From Scedosporium boydii (lineage: Eukaryota > Ascomycota > Sordariomycetes > Microascales > Microascaceae), in contig NJFT01000277.1 of the NCBI GenBank assembly GCA_002221725.1, forward strand, positions 1 to 49,294: 49,294 nt of DNA, written 5' to 3'. The position numbers and the translations under genes are program-made. Each line of letters opens with the position of its first letter. Position 1 is the first letter of the stretch. Shown piece after piece: positions 37,185-49,112 of the stretch. The notes beneath the pieces are model-generated. The model was not told the origin of the DNA. It searched no databases and saw nothing but the letters and a program-made list of their open reading frames with translations.

Positions 37185-38469
37185 TTAAGTATCTCTCAGA
37201 CGTAGCCGAACAAAACGATCTAGCTCTGTGGACCCATGACTTCGTACGCAGCCGTCATCCATATCCGAAAGAAATTTGTCTATATAGTCCCCTACACCCG
37301 AGAGGTGAAGAATATGGGCAACAGCCCTGTGAACAGCAAGGAGCCTACCAGAAGGGGGGTCGATGTTATGGTTGGGGCTGGGGAGGAGAGTTTGGGTGAG
37401 TGGAAGTGCAGGACCCATGTCAATGCCGACTCCGAATTCCTCAATCCGATAGGTGTGTGGTCCTTGGTCTGGTAACTGGGTGAAGAATAGCTTAAACGCC
37501 CCAAATTGTCTGTGGTACTCGGGGCGGAGGGTCAATGTGTTGAACGGTCGATCGATATCCACTCCTTCGATCAGACGGGCCGCCTCGATGTCAAACGTAT
37601 TCAGGATGGCAAGAGCAGCCTAGTGAGACTAATTCCATCATAAATCAGTGCTTGATTTCTTTGCTTTCTTTTCGTTAATGACAACTCTCTTGTAACATAC
37701 CGTAGAACTTCCTTGGGGTTGCATTAGCGAGTGTGGAATGATGTGAGCAACCTCGAGATAACCGTATGGCTTAGAGAGTATGTTTCCATCGTCATCTTTA
37801 GCATTACCTTCACCCTCAGCATCCATGCGATTTCTGGCCTCTTCAACATCGAAAACGCGAGATATCACACATCTATGGTGATCACGGACAATCGTGGTAC
37901 CTCGTAATGCAGCGATACGTTCTGGTGTCGAAGCATATTCTTGGTTGTCACGTCCCTGAACCATAAGGACTGCCGAATGATAAGCCGGCGAGGGCTGCGG
38001 GGTCTGGCCTGTTGCAGCCTTGACTGTATAACGGCCGTTAGCCATAGGGACAAGACGGCTTTGTGAAGAATGACGCACGAGGCAAGTAGAAATTGTCTAT
38101 CAAATACTCGGCAAAGCCGACCATATCAGCTCGGATATTTTCCCCTTGCTCGCCTCCAAGGGCAACATCTTCCTCGTCGTCGAGCCTGAGTTGTAAAGCC
38201 CTAAAGAACGCTTGGAGGAACAGATCCCGAGACTCCTCGGAGAGTGCATACTCGCAGGTGAGCCGTATAAGTCGAGGAACGTTGTAGGTGCCGCGGGTGG
38301 GCCTAGCGTCCCCAGTAACGTCAAAGTGATTAACGATCTGGTAAAATCTGCGGGAGGCCTGATTCCGCTGGTCGACGGAGAGTGAGGGAGGAGGAGAGAG
38401 ATTGCCACTGTAAAAGCAGGCCATCCCAGACAGAGAATTACACGTTTGAAATGGATACGTTCTGGGCAT
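37185..38469 (-). CDS. Fungal HNH-nuclease-domain protein
   Basis: Member of the large fungal family carrying an HNH_2-like endonuclease fold; cellular role unknown. Minus-strand exons are 38469-38079, 38023-37701 and 37619-37185, with introns of 55 and 81 nt; the product is 382 aa if the start is right. Joining restores FYLPLKAATGQTPQPSPAYH across the first intron and ALAILNTFDIEAARLIEG after the second. HNH landmarks are intact: RDHHRCVISRVFD, LEVAHIIPHSL and LTLRPEYHRQFGAFKLFF. The 5' end is uncertain. The frame stays open to 38610, directly after a possible TAG acceptor, and a second ATG at 38424 has a better context. Two copies of TACGAAGTA lie just upstream (38574, 38668). Nuclease activity is inferred from the motif only. 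Confidence 0.82.
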
Positions 38470-39218
38470 GGGAGTGATACAGAAACCCGTGTTCGGAGCG
38501 TAGAACTGCTGACTAGGATCAAATATTGTGATGTTGTGTTTTTGTTTGGAATATGGCAGCCCAATTCCACATGTACGAAGTAAGGAATACCTATCATGAG
38601 CCAATTCTTCCTAATTAGTCAAGAGAACAATGGCTCAAGTGCTCCTTCCTCCAGTATTTTAACAGTTTACGAAGTACTCATCGAAACCATGCCCGTCCTT
38701 CATTTTACGTCACTTACAAAACTAGTTAACACCAGATAGAGCAATGAGTCCAGCAAAAGCCAATGGAATAGATCATGTTTAGTACGAATAAAACATCTGA
38801 GACTGACCCGCGCCCAGACTAATTATCAGTGCCATCAATTGCAGAGGAAGGAGCGATCCCATTATATTCCTCCACCTCGTTTTCCAAGTCTGGCCAATCA
38901 GGTCTGGTACCGACAGGGCGGTTCCGGGCACGGGGAATCCCAGGGCTTCGCGGTGGACTGCGTCTACCGCTTCCTTGACTCATTCCTGCTCCCTGCCTCC
39001 TTCCCCAAGAGTCATCGAGGAGTTTCGCCAACAATATGCAGTCGCGTCCTGGGCCGCCTTCAGATCGACCCGAAATCAAACCTCGTGAGTCACTGGCAAT
39101 ACTAAAACTCAGCCTAGCAGTTACATGTGAACGCCAGCAGAACGGACTTCTTAAGGAATCCGTTGACTCGAGACAACCAACATAAACAATCACTTAGATC
39201 AATGCTCTTACTACAGTC
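38470..39218. other. Intergenic between HNH gene and ArgRS copy
   Basis: Upstream sequence of the HNH gene and of the ArgRS pseudogene, which point away from each other. A minus-strand frame of 125 codons (38819-39193) contains an ATG followed by a Pro/Arg-rich then acidic stretch. It has no donor that would link it to the HNH gene and no recognisable domain, so I leave it uncalled. Confidence 0.4.
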
Positions 39219-41271
39219 ATGGATGGAATGTGGACAGTAACGATCGAGGGCCTCGGCCAACTGCTCGCGGGCTTTGGCGCGAGCCCCATCACCTCCGTTC
39301 ACGAAGATCTTCCCGCCTACCCATTAAGTCAGCCGCTTGACATCTACCGTGTTTACCTCGCCGACGCCTTAACGAAGCTTACCAGCTACGAAATTGCTAT
39401 AGCCTACGACGCCATCCAACTCCCCAACACACTACCGCACGGCGACTTGACGCTACCAGTCCCTCGCCTGCGCCTAAAGGGGAAGAAGCCAGATGACCAG
39501 TGCATCGAGCTTGCGTCCAACTTCCCCAATAACCACCCTCTCTTCCAGAAGCCAACTGCGCGTGGGATTCACCTACCCATTTTCTTCAACCCGCTGCCTC
39601 TCCCACGACTGCTTTTTCCGTACATCTTTCAGCGCTAGGGGTCGTATGGAAAGAACTTAGACGTGGGCCTTCGTGACCCGGCCGCTGCCCACCTCGGCCA
39701 AAAAAAAAGGTCATTGTCGAGTTCTCGTCGCCCAATATTGCCAAGGAGTTCCATGCGGGACACCTTCGCAGCACCATCATCGGCGCGTTCATCTCGAACC
39801 TGTACGAGAGTATGGGCTGGGACGTCGTATTTAAGATCAACTACCTTGGCGATTGGGGCAAACAATTCGGGCTTCTGGCCGTTGGTTGGCAGCGTTTTGG
39901 CTCCGAAGAAGAGCTAGCCAGAGAGCCGCTTAAACATTTGCTAGATGTTTATGCAACGAATCAATGCTCTCTTCAAACCTGAACAGGACGCAAGCAGGGA
40001 AGCCCGTGATAAAGGCCTCGACACCACCGAGATCGAGTCGAAAGGACTCTATGCTGAGCGCAACGCCTTTTTCTGCCGCATGGAAGACGGCGATACCGAG
40101 GCGATGGCCCTATGGAAACGGTTTAGAGATATAAGCATCAAAATGTACGTGTCGACGTACGCGCGCCTTAATATCAGCTTTGACGAGTATTCCGGAGAGT
40201 CTCAAGTACAAGCCACCGCCGTCGAGACGGTCGAAAGTTACTCCAGGAGAAGGGCGTCTACGAGGAAGACAATGGGTCCTGGATCATCAACTTCGACAAA
40301 CATGGGGTAAAGGGCCTTGGCGTTGCCGTCGTTCGTGGACGTACCGGTACCACCACGTACCTCTTGCGAGACCTCGCCGCCGTGCTGGAACGGGAGAAGA
40401 AGTACGCCTTTGACAAGATGATATACGTCGTTTCGACGGAGCAGGACTTCTACTTCCGCCGCGTCTTCAAGACGCTTGCACTTCTTGGACGCCCCGACCT
40501 CAAGGCCCGCGTGCAACATGTCAACTTTGGCAGGGTCATGGGCATGTCGTCTCGTCTAGGAAACGTAAAGCTGCTCAGTGACATCCTCGACCAGGCGAGC
40601 GATGCTATGCATGAAGTGATGCGCCGCAACACCGTCAAATACGCCCAGGTTGAGAACCCCGACGCCGTCGCTGAAGCCGTCGGCATCTCCGCAGTCATGG
40701 TGCAAGACATGTCGGGCAAGCGTATCAACAATTACCCCTTCGATATCACAAGGATGACGTCTTTCGAAGGCGATACGGGCCCGTATCTCCAGTACTGCCA
40801 CGCGCGCTTGAACTCCATCTTGCGAAAGGCCGGGCTCGATCGCGCCGAGCTTGCCGAGTACCTGGTTGAAAACCCCGAAGCACTTGATGCTGATGTTACC
40901 ACTAAACAGCATTGTGTTGACCTCTTGCGCCTCACGGCCCAGTATCCAGACGTGACTGCTACGGCGCTGAAGAACCTCGAACCTTCTACCATACTAACGT
41001 ACCTGTTCCGGCTAACCCACCAGCTCTCGTCATGCTACGACGTTGTCAAGGTCGTCGGGGCCACTGAGGGCCGAGAGGCAATGCTCGCTCGGGCGGCGCT
41101 GTATGAGGGTGCTCGACAGGCATTGGAGAATGGGATGGGGTTGCTCGGGCTTAGCCCTGTTGATAGGTAAGATGACAATTTTCCTCCCTTGAACTGAGGG
41201 CCGCGCATATATTTGCCACTTGAGAGAGTGTAAGTGGGATGGTGCTAACATATACCCCTGGCAGAATGTGA
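39219..41271 (+). pseudogene. Broken arginyl-tRNA synthetase copy
   Basis: Class I synthetase that would charge tRNA-Arg. Homology runs almost end to end across three plus-strand reading-frame switches. Lesions seen: an in-frame TAG at 39636-39638 after LFPYIFQR; a shift at the nine-A run 39700-39708 (11 nt where a multiple of 3 is expected); a one-base excess near 39950-39954 after HLLDVY; and a one-base loss near 40239 before LLQEKG. Between lesions the sequence is well kept: the HIGH-type motif is [12 protein letters not shown] and the KMSK-type motif is GMSSRLGNVK. The 3' end still has a spliceable intron (41167-41264) restoring DRM and the stop, so this is not a processed retrocopy. The true start is unclear; 39225 is the first reasonable ATG. 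Sequencing error could explain the A-run shift but hardly all four. Confidence 0.85.
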
Positions 41272-41493
41272 ATGTGAGGGAGATGTTATGAATCAATGAT
41301 ACGGTTAAAGGTGTATGGAGGAGTTTGTGCTTGTTTTACGATATGAATAATGATAAGACAAAACAAAGAGTTTCTCATCATGCGAACTGGCATATTATGT
41401 TGAATTAACTATAAGGGTGTTTGTGTGCATGTCCTCTCTAGACGATGGCGAACTTCCAGTAGAAACCTCCTTGGCCACGTCGCCCTTGATCCC

Positions 41494-42631
41494 CTAATCC
41501 TCGGCCTTGAGATTCTTAGCCTCGACACCCTCAGCGGCATCACTCCCAACTTTCTCTCCCTGGGGCTTCTTCTCACTGCTCCCAGCCTGAACCTCGGACT
41601 CGACCGCGCTGCGGCCATCGACGGCGTCCATTCTCCTCAAGACCTCGGCTATCCGCTCAACGACGGAATCCCCGAGTTCCAGATTACGGCGATCAGCAGC
41701 AATATCAGCCAACCTCTTCCTCCAGAACTCCCACCTCTCCAAACTCAACGGCGCAATGCCCTCACACAACTTCCCCGTCCTCAGCGACTGTGCCGCCGAC
41801 TCCTTGAGTTCGCCCTTCCAGTTCATCCACTCGAATATTTCCTTGGTGCAGCGCGCGAGCCACTCGCTGACGGCCCAGAGGTGGCACTCCAGCTCGGCGC
41901 CCTTCAGCGGCTGGGGTTCGTCTCCTTCGATCGTCTCCCGGATTTCCCAGATAGAGAAGTTGAGCTGCTGGATGATGCCGGCGTGAGTGAGCCGCGCAAA
42001 GAATGACTGGAGGTTCTTCCAGTGGGCTAGGTGCGGGCTCTCGATTCCAAGGAAGCCGGGATCGTAGGCTGGGTATTTGCGGAACTGTCAGCAAGATGTT
42101 TTTACGGAAGATGTGATGTTTTTTTTATTTCTTTATCTCTCGTACCGTCAAATTTCTCAATAGCTGCTAGTGATAGGCCCGGAAGGTCCTTGAACGTTGG
42201 TGCGCCCTACTCAGCGACCTGTATCAGCACACTTCGCTAGATTAGAATCCGCCCCCCCTCCCCCTTTTTTTTCTCTCTCTTTTTTCCCCCCTTTTTCTCA
42301 ATGTATTTCTCACCTCTATCTTCGGCGTAATGACTGCGTCCCGCTCGCGGAGGCTGCTAAGGCACTGAACGAGACTATCCTGCCAGTCGTGGTCGGGCGG
42401 GACTACGCTCGCGATGTCGATTATAACCCACCAGACCTGCCAGAGGACTCTGTCTCCGTTGTCCCCCTTGGTGAAGAATGTCACATCGTTGGCGAGCTTG
42501 GACGCCTTGATCTCGGGCTTTGCCGGGTATTCCAGCGTTGCCTTGAGCACTCTGAAAACGGGCCCCATGAGGTCCGTGAGGTTGCCCTCTAGGGCTTGGA
42601 GGTCGGCTTGGATGTCTTCCATGTTGGCCAT
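41494..42631 (-). CDS. Unrecognised W-rich protein (possibly DUF3632-like)
   Basis: Minus-strand exons 42631-42314, 42206-42146 and 42068-41494 give 317 aa with consistent phases. The first intron (107 nt) has donor GTGAGA and acceptor GAGTAG; the second (77 nt) has donor GTACGA and acceptor TACCCAG. Joining gives AAIEKFDAYDPGFLGIESPH across the second. The protein is helical and tryptophan-rich (LWQVWWVIIDIASVVPP, ECHLWAVSEWLARC, FEWMNWKGELKES, LERWEFWRKRLADIA) with a charged tail. No catalytic motif, signal peptide or membrane segment is seen. The pattern recalls fungal DUF3632 proteins, but I am not certain. Start: ATG at 42631; a second in-frame ATG lies at 42622. It is convergent with the ArgRS pseudogene. 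Confidence 0.75.
42252..42299. repeat. 48-nt homopyrimidine tract within an intron
   Basis: An unbroken C/T run on the plus strand, made of C and T blocks around a CTCTCTCT core. It lies inside the first intron of the minus-strand W-rich gene, so the transcript carries a purine run there. Such tracts can form triplex DNA; no function is shown. Confidence 0.8.
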
Positions 42632-43747
42632 CTGTGGTGTGCTTTGGACTTTGAAGGAGAGTCGGCGGATGTTGGGAAAAGGATGTATGGTGGATGGTTG
42701 GACTGGAAAATGCTGTGAGGCGAAATGAGATGCGAAGTGAGATGCGGGGTTGTTGTGATTGTGATTGTGATTCATTAATTGTTGTGGTTGTGGTTGTGGC
42801 AGCCTGGTTCGAAACGTTGAATACAGGAGGCCCGATTGAACCCACCGTCGTATATATATTCGGGGCGGACTACCGTTCTGTATCACACTATGACGCCCAT
42901 TCATTGACCATATTGGGAAATATACAATTCCATTTCCCAGCCTGCTCAAATTTCACACCTTCGCGTCTTGTCCAAGGCAGTTTAAATATACATGTATTAT
43001 ACATGTATTATTGTCGATCGAACCACCAGGCTCCGAAGACAGAGAGAGGGGTAGCCATGTTGTGCCACACACCTTCGTACGTGGCGCGAAGCATCCCTCA
43101 ACAAAAACCATCCCGCGTGAGCAATTCGGACTGGCCCCGTGGCATCCATATCACAGTCGTTCAAAGACTCCGTGTTTCGTTAACCGCCCAGGCCCTGACA
43201 GCGGATAGAGGCACTTCCGAGCCTCGTCCTGACTCTCCAGCCAAGGAATCCCAGAGCGCTAGCGTCCGAGGAGAAAGTCCATTAGAGTTCTGAGAACTAG
43301 TTTCCTAGACGGTCGGAATACATGCCACATCGGTTGGCTCTGGGGACGAAATGCACCTGCGAGACGCGACACCGTGAACGTGTTCCCAGGCCTGAGGGCC
43401 ATTTTTTTCGAGCCACCCGGTGATGCAGGGCTCGCCCTTCTCGGCATGTTTCGCGCCGCCGTCAGGCATGTAAGCCCCCGAAAGGGGGGTTACACACAGC
43501 CAACCGAGCGATATACGAGGGGATGATGTGTCAGTATATCGAGCGGCAGGCTGTTTGGGATGGAGGACCTCCGAAGCCCTGTCTACCGCCCGCCGCCTAC
43601 TTTTGAACACATAAGGGGTAGGCAGTGTCGCCGTCTTCTTTCGAAGAACCTTTCCCAAGAACATCAACCACCGCTTTCTAGATCGCATAGAGTCCCCCCT
43701 TCATTTCTGAGCGTACTCTTTCCGTTGTCTTTGCCTCCACTGGTACC
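42632..43747. promoter_or_regulatory. Divergent region between the W-rich gene and the small Pro/Gln gene
   Basis: 1.1 kb between divergent start codons. It contains degenerate (TTGTGG)-type copies near 42765-42800 and a TATATATATT stretch at 42851-42860, about 220 bases upstream of the minus-strand start, which could serve as its TATA element. No coding content was recognised. Confidence 0.45.
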
Positions 43748-44370
43748 ATGTCTACCCCAGCTGGTGGTCAACCTCCTCCTAGCGGGTCCACCTCGAACCC
43801 GCCAGCCCCGCCCGGTCGAACGCCAACCTGCTCGTCCTATGTATGTGCCCAAGCCCAAATCCAGCACTTTCTCTCCTAGTTAAGCTATTCCCCGCATTAT
43901 AGTTTCACGTCTCTCACAACCAGACTTAGTATGACTTCAACGGCGTCCCATGGGACCGCCGAGACCCCAACTCCAAGACCTGGATGTACGCCAGCGATGC
44001 TCGGCAACAACAGGCCGGCGTTCCGGCCAACGCGCAGCCGCCCTACCCCAGCTACTTCGGCAACAGAAGGAACCTCCCGCTCAACCCCCCGCCGTCCCAC
44101 ATCGGGCGCCGGGTGGGGTGGCTGCACCATCCTCTCATCCCCGATCAAACGGCGACCTGGACCCCCGGCAACCAACCCGGGGCTGTCCGTAGCGTGTACA
44201 CTGCGGGCAACACGGCCAACTTTGACGTCATTCACCATGATCCTAGTGCGGGGACGACGCCGAACGGGACTGAGGAATTCTCGATGGCGACATATCATCC
44301 TTCTGTGCCGAGGCCGCCGCCGCAGCAGCAGCAGCAGCAGCCGCCCCCAGCGGGCGGGAATGGGCCTTAA
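43748..44370 (+). CDS. Small Pro/Gln-rich fungal protein, unknown function
   Basis: Exons 43748-43840 and 43930-44370 with an 89-nt GTATGT...TTAG intron give 177 aa. The start has context ACCATGTC. The N terminus is Pro/Ser/Gly-rich (MSTPAGGQPPPSGSTSN). The middle has a distinctive block, YDFNGVPWDRRDPNSKTWMY, then FGNRRNLPLNPPPSH and VGWLHHPLIPD. The end has six CAG codons (44323-44340) flanked by prolines. There is no signal peptide or membrane segment. The intron model is supported because exon 2 is open in only one sensible frame and continues the protein without a gap. I do not recognise the family. Confidence 0.65.
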
Positions 44371-45957
44371 GGCGATTTAGGATATCTGGAGGATAAGGTC
44401 TTTGTAAGAACGGCGATTTTTTGAGGGCCCAAGCTGGAGCTTGGGGTGAATGTTGTGCGGTTATACTTCCAAGCATATATCAATGGACTCCCATGCTACG
44501 TCAGGCATCTATTACTCTTTCTTCGTGCATGGCTGCTCGACTTTCTTATATGGTATCCTGCCCACTTAGTCTAACGCCGCGTAATCCTCCAGTCTAGTAA
44601 TCACGGCCTCATTCTCGTTACAGAGGCGTTTAGTGTAGACTCATAGAGATGGAACATCTAATACCGCAACCGGTAAGAGTATCTTAACTAGGGCCACTGG
44701 CACCCGCGTTGCAGGATATTGACTGAGGCCTCCAGATCAAGAATCGCGGCTGCTCCGCAAGGTCCATGATCTCGGCGATGCTGAGCATCCCAAGGGTGTC
44801 AGTACAACGGCCTCCCCGGCCCTCGTAATCTTGAAGATACTATTGAACATGTCTCATAGTGAAATGCCACGACGAGCACCTTTCGGGAACGCTATTACTG
44901 GAGACCTACTGCGCCTTTTCCGAGCTGGTTGATTCTGAATCCTTCCGCGGTAGTCTGCCACAACCCGTTAGCAGACGTTATCTCGATGGGTAGAGACGCC
45001 TACATAAATTCTCGCTTCCTCCTGCGGCGCACGATCAGGAAGCGGGCTTGAAAAGCACCCTTGGGCGCGGATGCAGATTCAGGATATCCTCGCGACGACG
45101 AAAGAGGCTTTCCTGTTTGATAAATGGATTTAGAAAACGGGGTGGCTTGGCTAGATATATCCACTACAGGCCCGACGACGTCTCTTCCGGAACCCCCAAG
45201 CCCGAGGCGGAGACCCACTCACGAATACGGCGGTCTAGTGCTTGAAGCCAAGGCGATCCGCACGTTAGTTCTGTCCAGTCATTTCCGCCATCCTCTCCGG
45301 GTCTCGGGACCGTTCGCAGCCACGTGTGTCTCTCCGAACACTCTCTGCATTTGTGGCTGTGTGGCATCTCGATCACGTGATTAATAGCGACTTGGAGAGG
45401 TACCTGACAATGGTGGAGAGTGAGACTGAGAAGTCTGTCCAATGTCCGTTGAACAAAATCAAATGTGTTCCGGACACCTGAAGGCAGTAGAGCAGTAAAG
45501 CTGTAGAGCTGTGGAGTGGCCTGGACAATGAAGATGGAGTGCCGGTACTCAAATCCGGAGCGAGGGGATTGCCTCTCCTCCGACGCAGTTCCTCAGTGCC
45601 TATTTCGTGGTCTCTTGTGATACTGCATGTACCTGTTCGAAATGTACCTGTTCTAAGCGGGTGGTTATCCAAGTAGTTCAATGTTCCATTTCACCCACCC
45701 AGTTCCCTGGCTCAATTGAGGGTTCATTGTTCTAAGATGTGTACCCATGCCCCCGCAAAATAGCATTGTACAGGCGCCATGTCGCACTAAGTCCGCTGGC
45801 CGGAAATATCCAAATCGCGGGGCAAATTTCTTCTTTACACTACACACACCTTCGACAACCTTAAAAAACATCTCCAGTCAACAGTCTCTTGGCTACACCC
45901 AACGAGTCCCGACTTCCAGCTGCGATCGCGGGAAGCCGCGCATACTTACGAGTCAAT
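44371..45957. other. Intergenic upstream of TYW1
   Basis: 1.59 kb with no supportable gene. Frames of 60-100 codons occur on both strands and overlap each other without recognisable content. It presumably holds the 3' region of the small Pro/Gln gene and the TYW1 promoter. No repeat or RNA gene was seen. Confidence 0.5.
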
Positions 45958-48433
45958 ATGGGGTCCATCAACTGGGTTTCCGACCCGGTCGCATCCATTG
46001 ACCGACTGTCAAATGGTAGGCCACTCACTACCTACCCGTCGCCACAGACCTACCCTGGTCCTGTAAGCTGGCTAACATTTTGCATTGTGATGTCCAGATG
46101 TCCTCGAAGTGTGGCACGAATATAGGACCCCGATATTATTAGGCGTGTTCGTATCTCTACTAGGCTTTCGTGTGTACCTTCATACAAATGAGGAGCACGA
46201 AGACCTTGTAGCACTACCTAAATTGTACAGCGAGGAGAAACCCGCGCCAGCGCAGCCAGAAGTACAGGAGAAGCCCGAGCCCAAGCCCGAGACGCAGACC
46301 GAAACGAAGACGAAAACGAGGACAAACCCCAGCCCTACCAGAGAGCCGCGACAAAGAACAGGTCCAAAAAGGATAAAGGGCGGGTTAGCCAAGACCAAGG
46401 CCTCCTCTCAAACTCCCACCGAAGCTCCAGCATTATTGAACACCGAGGCGCAAGTGCTCATCTTCTTCTCCTCCATCACCACGAACACGGCGCGCATCGC
46501 CAATGAATTCAAAGCGAACCTTGATGCCGCCGTAAAGGAACTCCCGGATCTCTCTGGTCGCAGCAAATTCCTCGAGGCCGAGGTGCTTGATCTGGCCGAA
46601 ATCGACTTTGAAGACTACTTCGTCGCGCCGCCTGCCTCGAAAAAGGGAATCGACCTCTTTTACCTCATCCTCCTTCCCAGCTACAACATCGACACCATCA
46701 ACGACACGTTCCTAGAGCACTTGAAGGAGACCCATTACGATTTTAGGATAGATACCGGCTCGCTGTCGGCCCTTTTGGGATATTCCGTCTTCGGCTTCGG
46801 AGACAAGGAGGGCTGGCCCGATGAGAAGGAGGGATATTGCTTCCAGGCGAAGGAGGTGGATAAGTGGATGGCGAGGTTGACCGGCCGGAAGAGGGCGTAC
46901 CCTGTCGGTATGGGAGATATCAAGAGGGACTACAAGGAGCGGATGGCTGAGTGGACGAGCGGTGTCACGGAGGTTCTTGGCCAGGTGGTGAGGACGGGAA
47001 GTTTGGGCGAGGGTCTACCGGGGAGCGGAAATGCCGTGGAGAGTGATGAGGAGTCTAGCGATGCCGAGGAGGAGTACGATGACGGCGAGACGCTCGTGGA
47101 TTCGGGTTCGGGAGATTCATCTGGCGACCTGGGCGATGTCGAGGATCTAGGCAAGATAGTAGAAGGCCTCCCCGCCAAGGAGCCTAGGGCGAAGGCACCT
47201 CTTGCAGTCGACTTCACCACCTACGGAACAGACTCTGTCGCCTTGCCAAAGAGGAGAAAGGCTCCAGTCCAGGCCGCGAAAGAAATGGTCCCCAAGAACT
47301 CACCCACCTACGCCTCCCTTACAAAACAAGGCTACGCCATCGTCGGCTCCCACTCGGGCGTCAAAATCTGCCGATGGACCAAGTCCGCCCTCCGCGGCCG
47401 CGGCTCCTGCTACAAGCTCTCCTTCTACGGCATCAACTCCCACCAATGCATGGAATCGACGCCCTCTCTCTCATGCTCTAACAAGTGCGTCTTCTGCTGG
47501 CGCCACGGGACCAACCCCGTCGGCACGACGTGGCGCTGGGTCGTCGATCCGCCCGAGCTCATCTTCGACGGCATCAAGGCGAATCACTACCAGAAGATCA
47601 AGGTCCTCCGCGGCATGGCGGGCGTGCGTGCCGAGAGGTACGCCGAGGCTATGCGTATTCGGCACTGCGCCCTCTCGCTTGTTGGCGAACCTATCTTCTA
47701 CCCGCATATTAACGAGTTCCTCGCCTTGCTGCACGGCGACCGCATCTCGTCCTTCCTCGTCTGCAACGCACAGCATCCGGATCAGCTGGCGGCCCTGAAA
47801 GCCGTCACACAGCTGTACGTGTCCATCGACGCTTCCAATAGGGAATCACTCCGCAAGATCGACCGCCCGCTACATCGCGACTTCTGGGAACGGTTCCAGC
47901 GCTGTCTCGACATCCTCCGCGAGAAGCGCTTCAAGCACCGCACCGTCTTCCGCCTCACGCTGGTCAAGGGTTTCAACATCGAAGACGAAGTCGAAGGATA
48001 CGCCGACCTCGTCGAACGGGGCCTCCCCTGCTTCGTCGAGATCAAGGGCGTCACTTTTTGCGGCACCTCCACGTCGGCGAACCACGGTCTGCGCATGACA
48101 AACGTCCCCTTCTACTGGGAGGTCTGCGAGTTCGTCGAGGCCCTCGAGAAGAAGCTCAAGGAGAGGGGGCTCAAGTATGGAATCGCCGCCGAGCACGCGC
48201 ATAGCTGCTGCGTGTTGATCGCTAGCGAGAGGTTCTTGGTCGATGGGAAGTGGCATACGAGGATTGATTATGAGCGCTTCTTTGAGCTGCTGGAGGAGAG
48301 GGGCGCTGATGGGAATTGGACGCCGGAGGAATATATGGGTGAGGAGACGCCTGAGTGGGCGACTTGGGGGAATGGTGGGTTTGATCCTCGGGATGAGAGG
48401 GTTGATAGGAAGGGTCGCAAGATAGAAGCCTAG
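45958..48433 (+). CDS. TYW1: tRNA 4-demethylwyosine synthase (Tyw1)
   Basis: Radical-SAM enzyme that uses pyruvate to build the tricyclic ring on N1-methylguanosine-37 of tRNA-Phe, the second step of wybutosine synthesis. Exons 45958-46015 and 46098-48433 (intron 82 nt) give 797 aa (yeast Tyw1 has 810). The short first exon reads MGSINWVSDPVASIDRLSN and joins to DVLEVWHEYRTPILLG. A hydrophobic segment, ILLGVFVSLLGFRVYL, suggests an N-terminal membrane anchor. Then come a Lys/Pro/Thr-rich linker, a flavodoxin-like domain (about 125-310, FFSSITTNTARIANEF), an acidic linker, and the radical-SAM core with the iron-sulfur motif at Cys479, Cys483 and Cys486 (LSCSNKCVFCWRHG), followed by LSLVGEPIFYP and a Tyw1-type C terminus with EHAHSCC. 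All key residues look intact. Confidence 0.95.
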
Positions 48434-49112
48434 AAGGTGAACTTTAGTCCTATTTTGCAAACAGAGAGGACGCCCGGGAAGAATTTGATCTAACGAGTTT
48501 TCGGTGTTTGAAAGTGACCTGGTGTCGTAACATAGGATCTTACCAAAGACTCCCATCTTGTCTCTCCCGTTAAACACCTTCGAGAAGCGTGTGCCCAAGC
48601 CAAATGAACCGAGTTGCCAAACCAGAAAATAGTACACTCGATATTCTCTACACAAGCTCTATAGAAACCGCCTCGTTCCAGGAATAATATACAGGTTGAA
48701 AGGCACACTTTTGCACGCTCCCCTCCGCTCAAATCATGAAAAGAAAAGAACCCATTACCATGCCCCTTGCTTTCCTTCCCATTTCATCAGCGGATTGTTT
48801 TGAACAGCAGGCAATGGATTCTCAGAAAAATGAGGGTGAGGGGTTGTGTGTATGCTCAATAAAAAAAGAAGAGTTGGGGGGTTTGTCCTCCTGTCGTATT
48901 CGCTTCAATCATTTTTTCATGAAGGGGTTCTTTCTTCCCTTTCTTGGCTTCCTTGCAGTCTGCTCTCGCTCTCTCTTTTCCTTCTTCTCTCAGAAAGATT
49001 TCAACTTCTTTCCCCTTTCTCTTGAACAAGGGTCAATATCAGGTTAATACATTTATGCGAATGAACGGGAGCTGAGCACGAGAGTGCAAAGAGCCTCTAG
49101 CGTGGGTGACGT
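48434..49112. other. Convergent 3' regions of TYW1 and the right-end gene
   Basis: 679 bases between facing stop codons. It is rich in T and C on the plus strand at 48930-49030. Frames here are short and have no recognisable content. Confidence 0.45.

Noticed and set aside
38819..39193. Minus-strand frame as a 5' exon of the HNH gene
   Set aside because: It ends in an in-frame stop before any good donor, and HNH homologues, as I recall them, need only a short N-terminal extension already present in the called exon.
39636..39960. Explaining the ArgRS frame changes by introns
   Set aside because: Homology is continuous across each lesion with a difference of a single base, leaving no room for introns, and no GT-AG pair removes the TAG while keeping frame.
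42990..43072. Possible minus-strand tRNA around a GGTTCGATC
   Set aside because: A B-box-like string is present, but no acceptor or anticodon stem can be drawn by eye.
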